Below are positions 55,183 through 63,493 of a DNA stretch of 64,000 bases, piece by piece (position 1 is the first letter of the stretch; each line of letters opens with the position of its first letter). Position numbers and translations under genes: made by a program. The stretch comes from Roseinatronobacter domitianus (GTDB lineage: Bacteria; Pseudomonadota; Alphaproteobacteria; Rhodobacterales; Rhodobacteraceae). Where the stretch lies: assembly GCF_023336755.1 (NCBI RefSeq), contig NZ_JALZWP010000014.1, forward strand, positions 1-64,000, read 5' to 3'. Below the pieces are notes generated by a model. It made no database searches. It was not told the DNA's origin and worked only from the letters and a program-made list of their open reading frames with translations.

Positions 55183-55218
55183 CAAAACCCTGCGCAGATC
55201 GACGAGGGGAGAACAGAC

Positions 55219-57090
55219 ATGACCGCGACAGCCAGCACCATCCGGCTGACAGCAGCACAGGCGATCACACGCTACCTGTTGAACCAATATATCGAGATTG
55301 ATGGCATCGAAACACGCATTTGCGGCGGTGGTTTCGGCATTTTCGGGCATGGCAACGTGCCTTGTCTGGGCGAGGCGCTTTATCCGCATATCGACACGAT
55401 GCCGCTTTACCGGGGCCAGAATGAGCAAAGCATGGGCTTTGCTGCGGCAGCCTATGCAAAATACCATCTGCGCCGCCGATTCATGTTCTGCACCGCCAGC
55501 GCAGGGCCGGGCACAGCCAATCTGTTGACGGCAGCCGCACTGGCGCATGCCAACCGTCTGCCCATGCTGATGCTGTGTGGCGACACCTTCCTGACCCGGC
55601 TGCCCGATCCGGTGCTGCAACAGTTGGAACACTTCGGCAATCCGACATTGGGCGTGAATGACGCCTTCAAGGCTGTGACGCGGTTTTGGGACCGGATTAC
55701 GCACCCGGCACAAGTGATCCAGTCTTTGCCCGCGGCATTGGCGACGATGCTTGACCCTGCAGATTGTGGGCCCGCTTTCCTTGGCTTGCCGCAGGATGTG
55801 CAGGGCTGGGTTTATGATTACCCCGAAAGTTTCTTTGCGCGTCGCGTTCACCGGATCCGCAGGCAGACCCCGGACATGCGTGAGATCACGGATGCCGCCG
55901 CCTCTTTGGCGGGGGCAAAACGTCCGGTGATAATTGCGGGCGGAGGTGTGCAGTATTCGGGCGCTGTGTCCGAGCTGACGGCCTTTGCCGAAGCGCATGG
56001 TATTCCGGTGCTAGAGACGATCGCGGGTCGCGCGAATATGCTGGCCACGCATCCTCTGAATATTGGCCCGATAGGTGTGACCGGCTCTGACAGTGCCAAT
56101 GCGATCGCTGAACAGGCCGATGTTGTGCTGGCCGTGGGCACGCGCTTGCAGGATTTCACCACCGGATCATGGACGGCCTTTGCCGGGGACGCGCGTCTGA
56201 TCGGGCTGAATGTCGGTCGGCATGATGCGATGAAGCACCTGTCATTGCCGGTTGTGGGGGATGCAAAATTGGCTTTGACGGCGCTTGGAGAGGCCTTGGG
56301 CGACTATCTCGCGCCCGATAGCTGGACGCGCAGCGCGCAGGACGAACGCCACAAATGGGATGACTATGTCGCCGATAACGTGGCACCCGGAAATCGTCCC
56401 AATAGCTACGCGCAGGCGATTGGTGTTGTGAACGCGCTGTGCGATCCGCGTGACCGCGTGGTGACGGCAGCCGGTGGGCTTCCCGCCGAAGTGACCGCGA
56501 ACTGGCGCACGCTGGATGTGGGCACGGTCGATGTGGAATTCGGGTTTTCCTGCATGGGTTACGAGATAGCGGGCGGCTGGGGCGCGCGTATCGCGCAGGC
56601 CGAAGCCGAGGCAGATCAGGACACCATCGTCTTTGTAGGTGATGGCAGCTATTTGTTGATGAATTCGGACATCTACTCTTCTGTTCTGACCGGTAAAAAG
56701 CTGATTATTCTGGTGCTGGATAACGGCGGTTTCGCGGTCATCAACAAGCTGCAAAACAATACGGGGCAAGACAGTTTCAACAATCTGATCGCGGATTGCC
56801 CGACGGTGCCAGAACCGTTTACCGTGGATTTTGAAGCACATGCGCGGTCGATGGGCGCGGATGCTGTCACTGTGGCCAACCCAGCCGAGTTGGGCGCGGC
56901 GTTTACCCGCGCCAAGGCATCTGACAAGACGACCGTGATCGTCATGCAGGTGGACCCCTATGAGGGGTGGACGACCGGGGGCCATGCATGGTGGGAGGTC
57001 GGCACGCCGCAGGTGTCTGACAATGCCAATGTGCGCGCCAAACATGCCGAGATCGAGGCCACGCGCGCCAAACAGCGGCAAGGGGTGTAG
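55219..57090 (+). CDS. iolD: 3D-trihydroxycyclohexane-1,2-dione hydrolase
   Basis: A 623-residue thiamine-diphosphate enzyme that opens the inositol-derived ring to 5-deoxy-glucuronate. The N-terminal activating Glu is in GQNEQSMGFAAAAYAK, the middle domain follows at about 220-350, and the TPP/Mg motif GDGSYLLMNSDIYS leads to LDNGGFAVINKLQ. Length is normal. It is the first gene of iolD-iolC-iolB2-iolJ-iolG, directly under the LacI operator. Confidence 0.95.
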   Translation: MTATASTIRLTAAQAITRYLLNQYIEIDGIETRICGGGFGIFGHGNVPCLGEALYPHIDTMPLYRGQNEQSMGFAAAAYAKYHLRRRFMFCTASAGPGTANLLTAAALAHANRLPMLMLCGDTFLTRLPDPVLQQLEHFGNPTLGVNDAFKAVTRFWDRITHPAQVIQSLPAALATMLDPADCGPAFLGLPQDVQGWVYDYPESFFARRVHRIRRQTPDMREITDAAASLAGAKRPVIIAGGGVQYSGAVSELTAFAEAHGIPVLETIAGRANMLATHPLNIGPIGVTGSDSANAIAEQADVVLAVGTRLQDFTTGSWTAFAGDARLIGLNVGRHDAMKHLSLPVVGDAKLALTALGEALGDYLAPDSWTRSAQDERHKWDDYVADNVAPGNRPNSYAQAIGVVNALCDPRDRVVTAAGGLPAEVTANWRTLDVGTVDVEFGFSCMGYEIAGGWGARIAQAEAEADQDTIVFVGDGSYLLMNSDIYSSVLTGKKLIILVLDNGGFAVINKLQNNTGQDSFNNLIADCPTVPEPFTVDFEAHARSMGADAVTVANPAELGAAFTRAKASDKTTVIVMQVDPYEGWTTGGHAWWEVGTPQVSDNANVRAKHAEIEATRAKQRQGV

Positions 57091-57091
57091 C

Positions 57092-58060
57092 ATGCAGCTT
57101 CATGGTAATCGCTTTATCGTCATCGGGCGGGCAGGGATGGATATTTACCCCGACCCGCCGGGCACCCGAACCGAAGACGCCACGCGTTTTGTCGCCTGCC
57201 TTGGCGGCTCATCCGCCAATATCGCGGTTGCGATCACCAAGCTGGGGGGCAGCGCGGAGATTGTCACATGCGTGTCGGATGATGCCATCGGGCGCTTTGC
57301 CTTGAACGAGCTGGATAGATACGGCATTGGCCGCGCGCATGTGCGGTCTGTCGGCGGCGAGGCGCGCAATTCCTTGGCCGTGGTCGAAACCCGGATCGAG
57401 GACCACCAGTCGGTCATCTATCGCAATGGCGCAGCTGACTTCGAAATGACCATGGCCGATGTAGAGGCGGTGGATTATGGCCGCTACGATGCGCTGATTA
57501 CCACCGGCACGGTTTTTGCAGCGGAGCCCTCACGCTCTGCCGCGTTCCGAGGGTTCGAACTGGCCAAAGTGGCGGGCCTTCCGCTGATTTTCGACATCGA
57601 CTACCGCCCGTATTCCTGGCCTTCGGCGGATGTGGCCGCAGAGGTCTATTCCCGCGCTGGTGCCATATGTGACGCGATCGTTGGCAATGATGTGGAATTT
57701 GGGTTCATGGCGGGCGATTATGCGCGCGGGCTGGACAAGGCGCGCGAACTTGTCGCCCAAGGCGCGCGCCTTGTTGTGTACAAGATGGGCGAAAAGGGCG
57801 CGATTACGATCACGCCAGAGGGTGAAATCACCACCGGCATCTACCGCACCGAAGCCCTGAAGCCCACGGGGGCGGGCGATAGTTTCATGGGCGGTCTGGT
57901 CGCTGGGCTGGCACATGCAAAACCGGTCCGCGACGCTGTGCTGCAAGGCTCTGCCGCAGCAGCGATGGTGGTCGCGCGGGTCGGCTGCGCGCCCGCCATG
58001 CCCACAACCCAAGAGCTTGAGGATTTCCTCAAGCATCATGCCGACCCAAGCGCGGCCTGA
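57092..58060 (+). CDS. iolC: 5-dehydro-2-deoxygluconokinase
   Basis: A 322-residue PfkB/ribokinase-fold kinase phosphorylating 5-dehydro-2-deoxygluconate. GRAGMDIYPDPPG (12-24) is the IolC N-terminus, GGSSANIAVA the substrate turn and KPTGAGDSFMGG the catalytic Asp motif. Many alphaproteobacterial IolC proteins carry a C-terminal DUF2090 aldolase-like domain; this one does not, and a separate class II aldolase is in the operon instead. It starts one base after the iolD stop. Confidence 0.93.
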   Translation: MQLHGNRFIVIGRAGMDIYPDPPGTRTEDATRFVACLGGSSANIAVAITKLGGSAEIVTCVSDDAIGRFALNELDRYGIGRAHVRSVGGEARNSLAVVETRIEDHQSVIYRNGAADFEMTMADVEAVDYGRYDALITTGTVFAAEPSRSAAFRGFELAKVAGLPLIFDIDYRPYSWPSADVAAEVYSRAGAICDAIVGNDVEFGFMAGDYARGLDKARELVAQGARLVVYKMGEKGAITITPEGEITTGIYRTEALKPTGAGDSFMGGLVAGLAHAKPVRDAVLQGSAAAAMVVARVGCAPAMPTTQELEDFLKHHADPSAA

Positions 58061-58072
58061 AAGGATACACCC

Positions 58073-58912
58073 ATGCATATTGCACCCCATGACAACAAGA
58101 ACCAACCGATTGTCGATGTGAATGACGCTCATGTGCCGCTGGTTTATTTCAACATCGTCAGCTTGAAAGCGGGCGCGCAATTTGACTACCGCGTGCCGGG
58201 GTATGAAACCTGCATCGTGCCAGCAACCGGCACGGTCACGGTCGAAACGGCGGGGGAAACCTTCGCCGGGATCGGCAATCGCGGCGCGGATGTCTGGGAT
58301 GGCGAGCCTGAGGGCGTCTATATTCCCACGGATACAGGTGTGCGCATTACCGCGCAGACGGACACAGAGTGCTTCATTGCGGGCGCGCAATTCGGTGAAA
58401 CGCTAAAACCTTTTGCCGTGCGCACCGCTGATCTGGACGTGGTGCAATATGGTAGCGACGACACCAAGACGCATCGCAAGATAAAACACATTCTTGGCGC
58501 GGCCCATCATGACCGCGTTGGGCGGCTTCTGGTGTCGGAACTGTTTACAGTGGGGGCCGGTGGCTGGTCAGGGTTTCCCAGCCACAAGCACGATACCGAC
58601 CGCTTGCCAGACGAAACCCGTCATGATGAATGTTACAATTTCCGCTTCAAGCCCGACTATGGGTCAGGCGTGCAAATGCTTCAGCGGGTCGATAACGAAC
58701 CGGGCGACGCGTATCATATCATGAACCGCTCGACCGTGCTGATCGACAAGGGCTATCATCCCTGCTGCGTTCTGCCGGGCTATGAAATGTATTACTTCAC
58801 CATCCTTGGTGGGCAATCGCAGCGTAGTCTGAAGCAATATTTTCAGCCAACCCATGCGGCACAAGTTCGGACAATTCCCGGCATCATGGATATGGTGGCA
58901 AAGTTCAAATGA
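58073..58912 (+). CDS. Second, divergent IolB-family isomerase
   Basis: A 279-residue double cupin of the IolB/KduI superfamily. The metal site appears as FPSHKHDTD and DECYNFRF, and KGYHPCCVLPGYEMYYF matches the C-terminal IolB block, but overall similarity to the iolB at 46917 is low and the N-terminal third is unlike it. It lies between iolC and iolJ and overlaps iolJ by four bases (ATGA), so it is made together with the catabolic enzymes. It may be the main isomerase, a paralogue with another substrate, or a redundant copy. Confidence 0.8.
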   Translation: MHIAPHDNKNQPIVDVNDAHVPLVYFNIVSLKAGAQFDYRVPGYETCIVPATGTVTVETAGETFAGIGNRGADVWDGEPEGVYIPTDTGVRITAQTDTECFIAGAQFGETLKPFAVRTADLDVVQYGSDDTKTHRKIKHILGAAHHDRVGRLLVSELFTVGAGGWSGFPSHKHDTDRLPDETRHDECYNFRFKPDYGSGVQMLQRVDNEPGDAYHIMNRSTVLIDKGYHPCCVLPGYEMYYFTILGGQSQRSLKQYFQPTHAAQVRTIPGIMDMVAKFK

Positions 58913-59748
58913 CCCTCGCAACTCTGTCAGATGTGCTGCAACCTGCCCTCAAGGGCGGCTATGCTGTTCCCGGCCTTGTCTGTCTTGGCTGGGAGGATAT
59001 GCGCGCCTATGTCATGGCCGCACAGGCCGAGCGGGCGCCCGTTATCTTGCAAGCCGGGCCATCGTGCCGCGCGCATACACCGTTGCCGGTGCTGGGCGCG
59101 ATGTTTCGACATCTGGCCGCCAGCGTGGATGTGCCGGTGGTGGCGCATCTGGACCATGGCTATACGTTGCAAGAGTGCCGCGAGGCGCTCGACTCTGGCT
59201 TTACCTCGTTGATGTATGACGGGTCGCGCAAGCCGTTACCCCAGAATATCGATGAGACGGCGCAAGTGGCCGCTATGGCGCATGCGGCGGGAATTTCCTG
59301 TGAGGGTGAAATCGGCTTTGTGGGGTATTCGGGTGGCGAAGGCTCGGCCGGAACCGACCCGCAGGAAGCGGCGATTTTTGCGCGCGATAGTGGCGTCGAT
59401 GCCGTGGCGATTTCTGTCGGCAACGTGCATCTGCAAACCGATCATGAAGGCGGGCTGGATGAAGCGCGCATCCGTGCGATAGAGGCGCTGACGCAAGTGC
59501 CACTGGTCATTCACGGCGGCTCTGGTGTGCCATATGCGCAGCGCGCAGCGCTTGCGGCATGCTCCAAGATAACGAAATTCAACATCGGCACCGAATTGCG
59601 CATGGCATTTGGTGCCGCGCTGCGTCGCGCTGTCAATGCCGATCCTGCGTGTTTTGACAGGGTGACGATCTTGAGTGAAACACATGATCCGGTGATGGAG
59701 GCGGCGCGCGCGGTTATCCAGGGTCTGGGCGCATCGGGGAGAGTTTGA
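58909..59748 (+). CDS. iolJ: Class II aldolase, 5-dehydro-2-deoxy-phosphogluconate aldolase
   Basis: A 279-residue class II fructose-bisphosphate-aldolase-fold enzyme. Zinc ligands are seen in HLDHG (about 83-87), EGEIGFVGYSG and HGGSGVP, with NIGTELR after it. In this operon it should split 6-phospho-5-dehydro-2-deoxygluconate into dihydroxyacetone phosphate and malonate semialdehyde. Such free-standing IolJ is more typical of Bacillus and enterics. It is coupled to the gene upstream by ATGA. Confidence 0.88.
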   Translation: MTLATLSDVLQPALKGGYAVPGLVCLGWEDMRAYVMAAQAERAPVILQAGPSCRAHTPLPVLGAMFRHLAASVDVPVVAHLDHGYTLQECREALDSGFTSLMYDGSRKPLPQNIDETAQVAAMAHAAGISCEGEIGFVGYSGGEGSAGTDPQEAAIFARDSGVDAVAISVGNVHLQTDHEGGLDEARIRAIEALTQVPLVIHGGSGVPYAQRAALAACSKITKFNIGTELRMAFGAALRRAVNADPACFDRVTILSETHDPVMEAARAVIQGLGASGRV

Positions 59749-59749
59749 G

Positions 59750-60742
59750 ATGCTGAGAATTGGTCTACTGGGCTGTGGGCGTATCGGGCAGGTGCATGCG
59801 CGCAGCGTAAAGGCGTTGGATGGCGCGCAGGTGGTGGCGGTGGCGGATGCTGTGCCCGCTGCGGCACAGGCGCTGGCCGACACGAGTGGCGCAGAAGCGC
59901 GCGATGTTGCGGCAATCCTGTCGGCCCCGGATATCGATGCGGTCATCATTGGCACACCGACGGACAGCCATTTTGACCAGATCATCGGCGCGGCCAAGCA
60001 CGGCAAGGCGATCTTTTGCGAGAAGCCCGTCGATATGTCGGTGGACAATATTCGCGCCTGCATGACGGCGGTCAATGCCGCGGGCGTGCCCTTCATGACT
60101 GGTTTCAACCGTCGGTTTGACCCGAATTTTGAAAGCTTGCGGGCGCGGATCAGGGCCGGGGATATCGGCGCGGTGGAACTTGTGACCATCACGTCGCGCG
60201 ACCCTTCGCCGCCGCCGGTGTCTTATATCGAACGCTCGGGCGGGCTGTTCCGGGACATGATGATACATGATTTCGACATGGCCCGGTTTCTGATGGGTGA
60301 AGAATTTATCCGGCTGCACGCGGTGGGCAGCGCGTTGGTCGATCCTGCGATTGGGGCTGCGGGTGATGTGGACACGGCGGCCGTTATCCTGACCACGGCA
60401 AGCGGGCGCATCTGCCAGATATCGAATTCCCGCAGGGCTTCTTATGGCTATGACCAAAGGATAGAGGTGCATGGCCAAGACGGCATGCTGCGTGCTGAAA
60501 ACCAGCTTGAAAGCACTGTCGAAATTGCCACCAAGTCCGGGTTTCGGCGCGACCCTGCGCAGCATTTCTTTCTGGAACGCTACGAGGCCGCCTATCTGTC
60601 GGAAATGAGGGCTTTTGTGGCCGCAGTAATGGGCGGGGCAGATACTTACCCCGGTATCCTTGACGGGCTACGGGCGCAGACCATGGCCGACGCTGCCACC
60701 TTATCTCGCGAAAGCGGTCAGCCTGTTGATTTGGTTGATTAA
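59750..60742 (+). CDS. iolG: Inositol 2-dehydrogenase
   Basis: A 330-residue Gfo/Idh/MocA dehydrogenase converting myo-inositol to 2-keto-myo-inositol (scyllo-inosose), the first pathway step. GLLGCGRIGQVHARS (4-18), EKPVDMSVDNIRAC, GFNRRFDPNF and the catalytic strand MMIHDFDMARFLMG are the IolG pattern. It follows iolJ by one base and ends the operon. Confidence 0.92.
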   Translation: MLRIGLLGCGRIGQVHARSVKALDGAQVVAVADAVPAAAQALADTSGAEARDVAAILSAPDIDAVIIGTPTDSHFDQIIGAAKHGKAIFCEKPVDMSVDNIRACMTAVNAAGVPFMTGFNRRFDPNFESLRARIRAGDIGAVELVTITSRDPSPPPVSYIERSGGLFRDMMIHDFDMARFLMGEEFIRLHAVGSALVDPAIGAAGDVDTAAVILTTASGRICQISNSRRASYGYDQRIEVHGQDGMLRAENQLESTVEIATKSGFRRDPAQHFFLERYEAAYLSEMRAFVAAVMGGADTYPGILDGLRAQTMADAATLSRESGQPVDLVD

Positions 60743-60933
60743 TCTGTGCTGTCTGGGCGCCAGTTGAGCACCAGATGCCAAGCCAGAAAACCGCCAATCG
60801 CAGCCGATAGGTAAGCCCAGATCGGGTTTCCGAAACTCCACTCGACACTTGCCCAGACAAACGGCACCGCTACCAGAAGGTAGCGGCGCCATTTCGGGCG
60901 ATAGAATGGATGGGCCGTGTCGATAAGGCGCAT
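60739..60933 (-). CDS. Small inner-membrane protein
   Basis: A 64-residue protein with two hydrophobic segments (about 18-34 and 40-57) and the N-terminus RLIDTAHPFYRPKWRR, seen in a short conserved family of Rhodobacterales of unknown function. It overlaps the end of iolG by four bases in convergent orientation. The start at 60933 was chosen over 61008 because the family pattern begins there. Confidence 0.7.
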   Translation of the reverse strand: MRLIDTAHPFYRPKWRRYLLVAVPFVWASVEWSFGNPIWAYLSAAIGGFLAWHLVLNWRPDSTD

Positions 60934-61015
60934 TGCGACTGTTCTTTTTTCAGACTGATGCCAAGCTTCGCAAATTGTCACGATCCGAACAAGAGCATGT
61001 CGCCGCATTGCGGCT

Positions 61016-62215
61016 TTATGCCATTTGCCGTGCGGCCAATGCGTCCAGCGCCTCGGAAAGCGCCTGTTCTGACCAGCCGTCCATCACAGCCTTGCGCAGG
61101 ATCGCTTTTTGGGTTTGTGGGGCCAGCCCACCCACGGGTGGATCGCGGTCAAGGTTGGTCGGGAATGAATACCCTTCTGCGGTAGAGCCCAGCACCGCTT
61201 CCAGACGATCCCCCGACATTTGGCCAGACGCGACCTGCTCGCGCAGGGCGGGAAAGACCATTTTGCAGATGGCAGCGCGGTCAACAGTTTCCATGGCGCG
61301 CCCAAAGGCGGAGGATACTTGCAGCAGGTTCACCATGCGGTGAATGTCAGCACTTTTGTTGGCTCCCGCAGCATGAAACAGGGCGGGATTGAAGAAAATC
61401 GCGTCTCCCTTTTCAAGCGGTAGCTGGACGTGATGCGCTTCAAAATGTGCTCTGAAATCATCGCGGCGCCATGCTGCATAGCCGGGCTTATAGAGCTGAG
61501 AAAACGGCAAAAGCTTGGTCGGCCCAGAGGCGACGGGTATGTCACAATGCGCGATCCCGCCTTGCAGGGTCATCAGGGGCGAAAGATGGTGCACATTGGC
61601 CGGATAGCTTGCACTGATGTCGGCAGATTGAAAGCCCAGATGATAATCCCGATGCGCCTGTTGGGCCTGCCCGCCGGGATGCACCAGATTGACTTGTGCG
61701 GTCATTTGATAGTTCGGCCCCAGCCATGCTTCGCAGGCAGCATCAATTGCCGGGCTGGCAAAATAGCGAATGAAGGTCGCCGGGGATTTCAGCGCCAGTT
61801 TCTGCAAGGAATTCCAGATACGGTCATTGCTGCCCGCAGCCGCGAAGTGATCGGCGGCCGCGCCCCCTGCTGCACGTTCCTGCGCGATCACCTGCTCATA
61901 GGATTGCGTGGCGGCATCAATCGCATCATGGTCAGGGCAGGCCTGTTTCAACACGAACACCCCGGCCCCTTTGTGCAAGACGCGCGCCCATTCCGCCATC
62001 AGGATGCGCCGACTGGTCTGTTCCCCCAGCATGGTCGACAACTGTGCCATGTCATAGACAGGGACGTTTCGCAGAACCTGCTTGGCATGGGGAACCGTAT
62101 CAAGATCAACATTCTGGCTGGTGAGGGACGCAAACTCCGCCAGATCGCAGCTATCTTCGTCGTAAAAGCCGGTATGGGGCAAGGGCATGTCAAGTGTCAC
62201 AGTGGTATCCTCCAA
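61016..62215 (-). CDS. Phytanoyl-CoA dioxygenase (PhyH) family oxygenase
   Basis: A 399-residue iron(II)/2-oxoglutarate dioxygenase. The iron triad reads His188 and Asp190 (AHRDYHLG) and His281 (FNPALFHAAGANKS), with Arg293 placed to bind 2-oxoglutarate. An unusual C-terminal extension of about 90 residues and an N-terminal one of about 60 surround the core. The substrate is unknown. It is divergent from a LacI-type regulator, so it may belong to sugar or polyol use rather than lipid breakdown. Confidence 0.8.
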   Translation of the reverse strand: MEDTTVTLDMPLPHTGFYDEDSCDLAEFASLTSQNVDLDTVPHAKQVLRNVPVYDMAQLSTMLGEQTSRRILMAEWARVLHKGAGVFVLKQACPDHDAIDAATQSYEQVIAQERAAGGAAADHFAAAGSNDRIWNSLQKLALKSPATFIRYFASPAIDAACEAWLGPNYQMTAQVNLVHPGGQAQQAHRDYHLGFQSADISASYPANVHHLSPLMTLQGGIAHCDIPVASGPTKLLPFSQLYKPGYAAWRRDDFRAHFEAHHVQLPLEKGDAIFFNPALFHAAGANKSADIHRMVNLLQVSSAFGRAMETVDRAAICKMVFPALREQVASGQMSGDRLEAVLGSTAEGYSFPTNLDRDPPVGGLAPQTQKAILRKAVMDGWSEQALSEALDALAARQMA

Positions 62216-62286
62216 GACTTCAATATCACGAAGCCTAGTGGCGAAATTCCTTTCTTTTTCGTCTTTTTCACATCAGAAATACATCA

Positions 62287-63300
62287 ATGACACATCGCTT
62301 CCCGATCAAGGAAATCGCGCGGCAGGCGGGGCTTGGAACCGCCACAGTCGATCGTGTGCTGAACAATCGGCCCAATGTCAGCCCGCAAACCCGCAAGCGG
62401 GTTGAAATGGCCGTGCAAGAGTTGACAGCGCAAGAAGCGCAACTGGCTGCGCGCGGCAGGCGGGTTTTTATAGACGTGCTGGCCGAAGCGCCCACGCGCT
62501 TTTCGCGTGAAATCCGGCTTGCGGCGGAAACGGCGCTAAGATCCTTTCCGACAGCCGCAATCCGGGTGCGCTTTCAGTTTCATGAGGTCATGTCCGAAGC
62601 TGAAACTCTAAGCGCGTTGTCCCGACTGAAAAAGCGGGGCAGTGATGGGATATGTTTGAAACTGCGCGACACTCCCGCAATTCGCGACATGATCGAGACG
62701 TTGGCAAATGCCAATATTCCGGTTTTCACGCTTGTCACCGATCTGCCGGGGAGTGTGCGCAAAGGCTATTTTGGCTTGGATAATGCCAAAGCGGGGCGCA
62801 TCGCGGCCTATTTGATAACCCAAAGCTTACACAAGCAGCCGGCGACCATTTTAACTTCGCGCAGCCAAGACAGTTTCAGAGGTGAATCGGAACGGTTTGT
62901 GGCATTTCGTGACCAGATCACCGCGCTACGCCCGCAAACGCGGTTCATCAACGCAAGCGGGGGCGCAGGTATGACCGCTGCAACCGGCAAAGCACTTGAT
63001 GCGTTATTATCTGATTGCAGGGAGGTGACGGCAGTTTACTCAATGGGAGGTGGGAATTCGACCATCTTGAGAAAACTGGCTGAACACAGGCTTCAGCCTA
63101 CCGTTTATGTTGCGCATGATCTTGACCGTGAAAACCGTTACTTACTTGCGCAAGGGACGATCAATTATGTCCTGACGCATGATCTGTCACAAGACTTGTT
63201 ACATTTGTTTTCAATGGCTTGCGACCCTATGTATGCCGAAATATCTGGTGAGGCCAAAGGGTCAAGCGCTATCAATATCATCACGCCCTACAATTTATAA
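62287..63300 (+). CDS. LacI-family regulator divergent from the PhyH oxygenase
   Basis: A 337-residue LacI-type protein with helix-turn-helix FPIKEIARQAGLGTATVDRVL (about 5-25) and a periplasmic-binding-like effector domain (about 60-325). It differs from the inositol repressor and more resembles regulators with a sugar-binding domain of the RbsB/Peripla_BP_4 type. It should control the divergent oxygenase (71-base gap) and perhaps the sugar ABC transporter whose ATPase lies to the right. Confidence 0.85.
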   Translation: MTHRFPIKEIARQAGLGTATVDRVLNNRPNVSPQTRKRVEMAVQELTAQEAQLAARGRRVFIDVLAEAPTRFSREIRLAAETALRSFPTAAIRVRFQFHEVMSEAETLSALSRLKKRGSDGICLKLRDTPAIRDMIETLANANIPVFTLVTDLPGSVRKGYFGLDNAKAGRIAAYLITQSLHKQPATILTSRSQDSFRGESERFVAFRDQITALRPQTRFINASGGAGMTAATGKALDALLSDCREVTAVYSMGGGNSTILRKLAEHRLQPTVYVAHDLDRENRYLLAQGTINYVLTHDLSQDLLHLFSMACDPMYAEISGEAKGSSAINIITPYNL

Positions 63301-63312
63301 TTGTAAAGGGCG
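63284..63312. terminator. Hairpin overlapping the LacI-type gene stop
   Basis: CGCCCT plus ACAATT (63284-63295) pairs with AATTGT and AGGGCG (63299-63312) with a two-base bulge and 3-base loop. It lies between convergent genes. No T-run. The rest of 63313-63493 shows nothing I can name. Confidence 0.55.
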
Positions 63313-63493
63313 CAGGGCAACCTTGTTAGCGCTGGTCGGAGATGTGATGTCCTTTTGCCGTAGATGTTAGGCTAGACGATCCCCAATAGCGGGCCAAAGC
63401 ATCGGTGGCATCGGCGTTGCAGGGAACGCGTGCAACAGGGTCGAGGAGGCCGTTTGCGCAGAGACTGGTGACGCAGCCGCCTGTTGCAGTGTT

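Noticed and set aside
63313-63493. A small gene between the second LacI-type gene and the ABC ATPase
   Set aside because: Only short frames without a ribosome site or recognisable product are present; most of the sequence is the 3' flank of two convergent genes.
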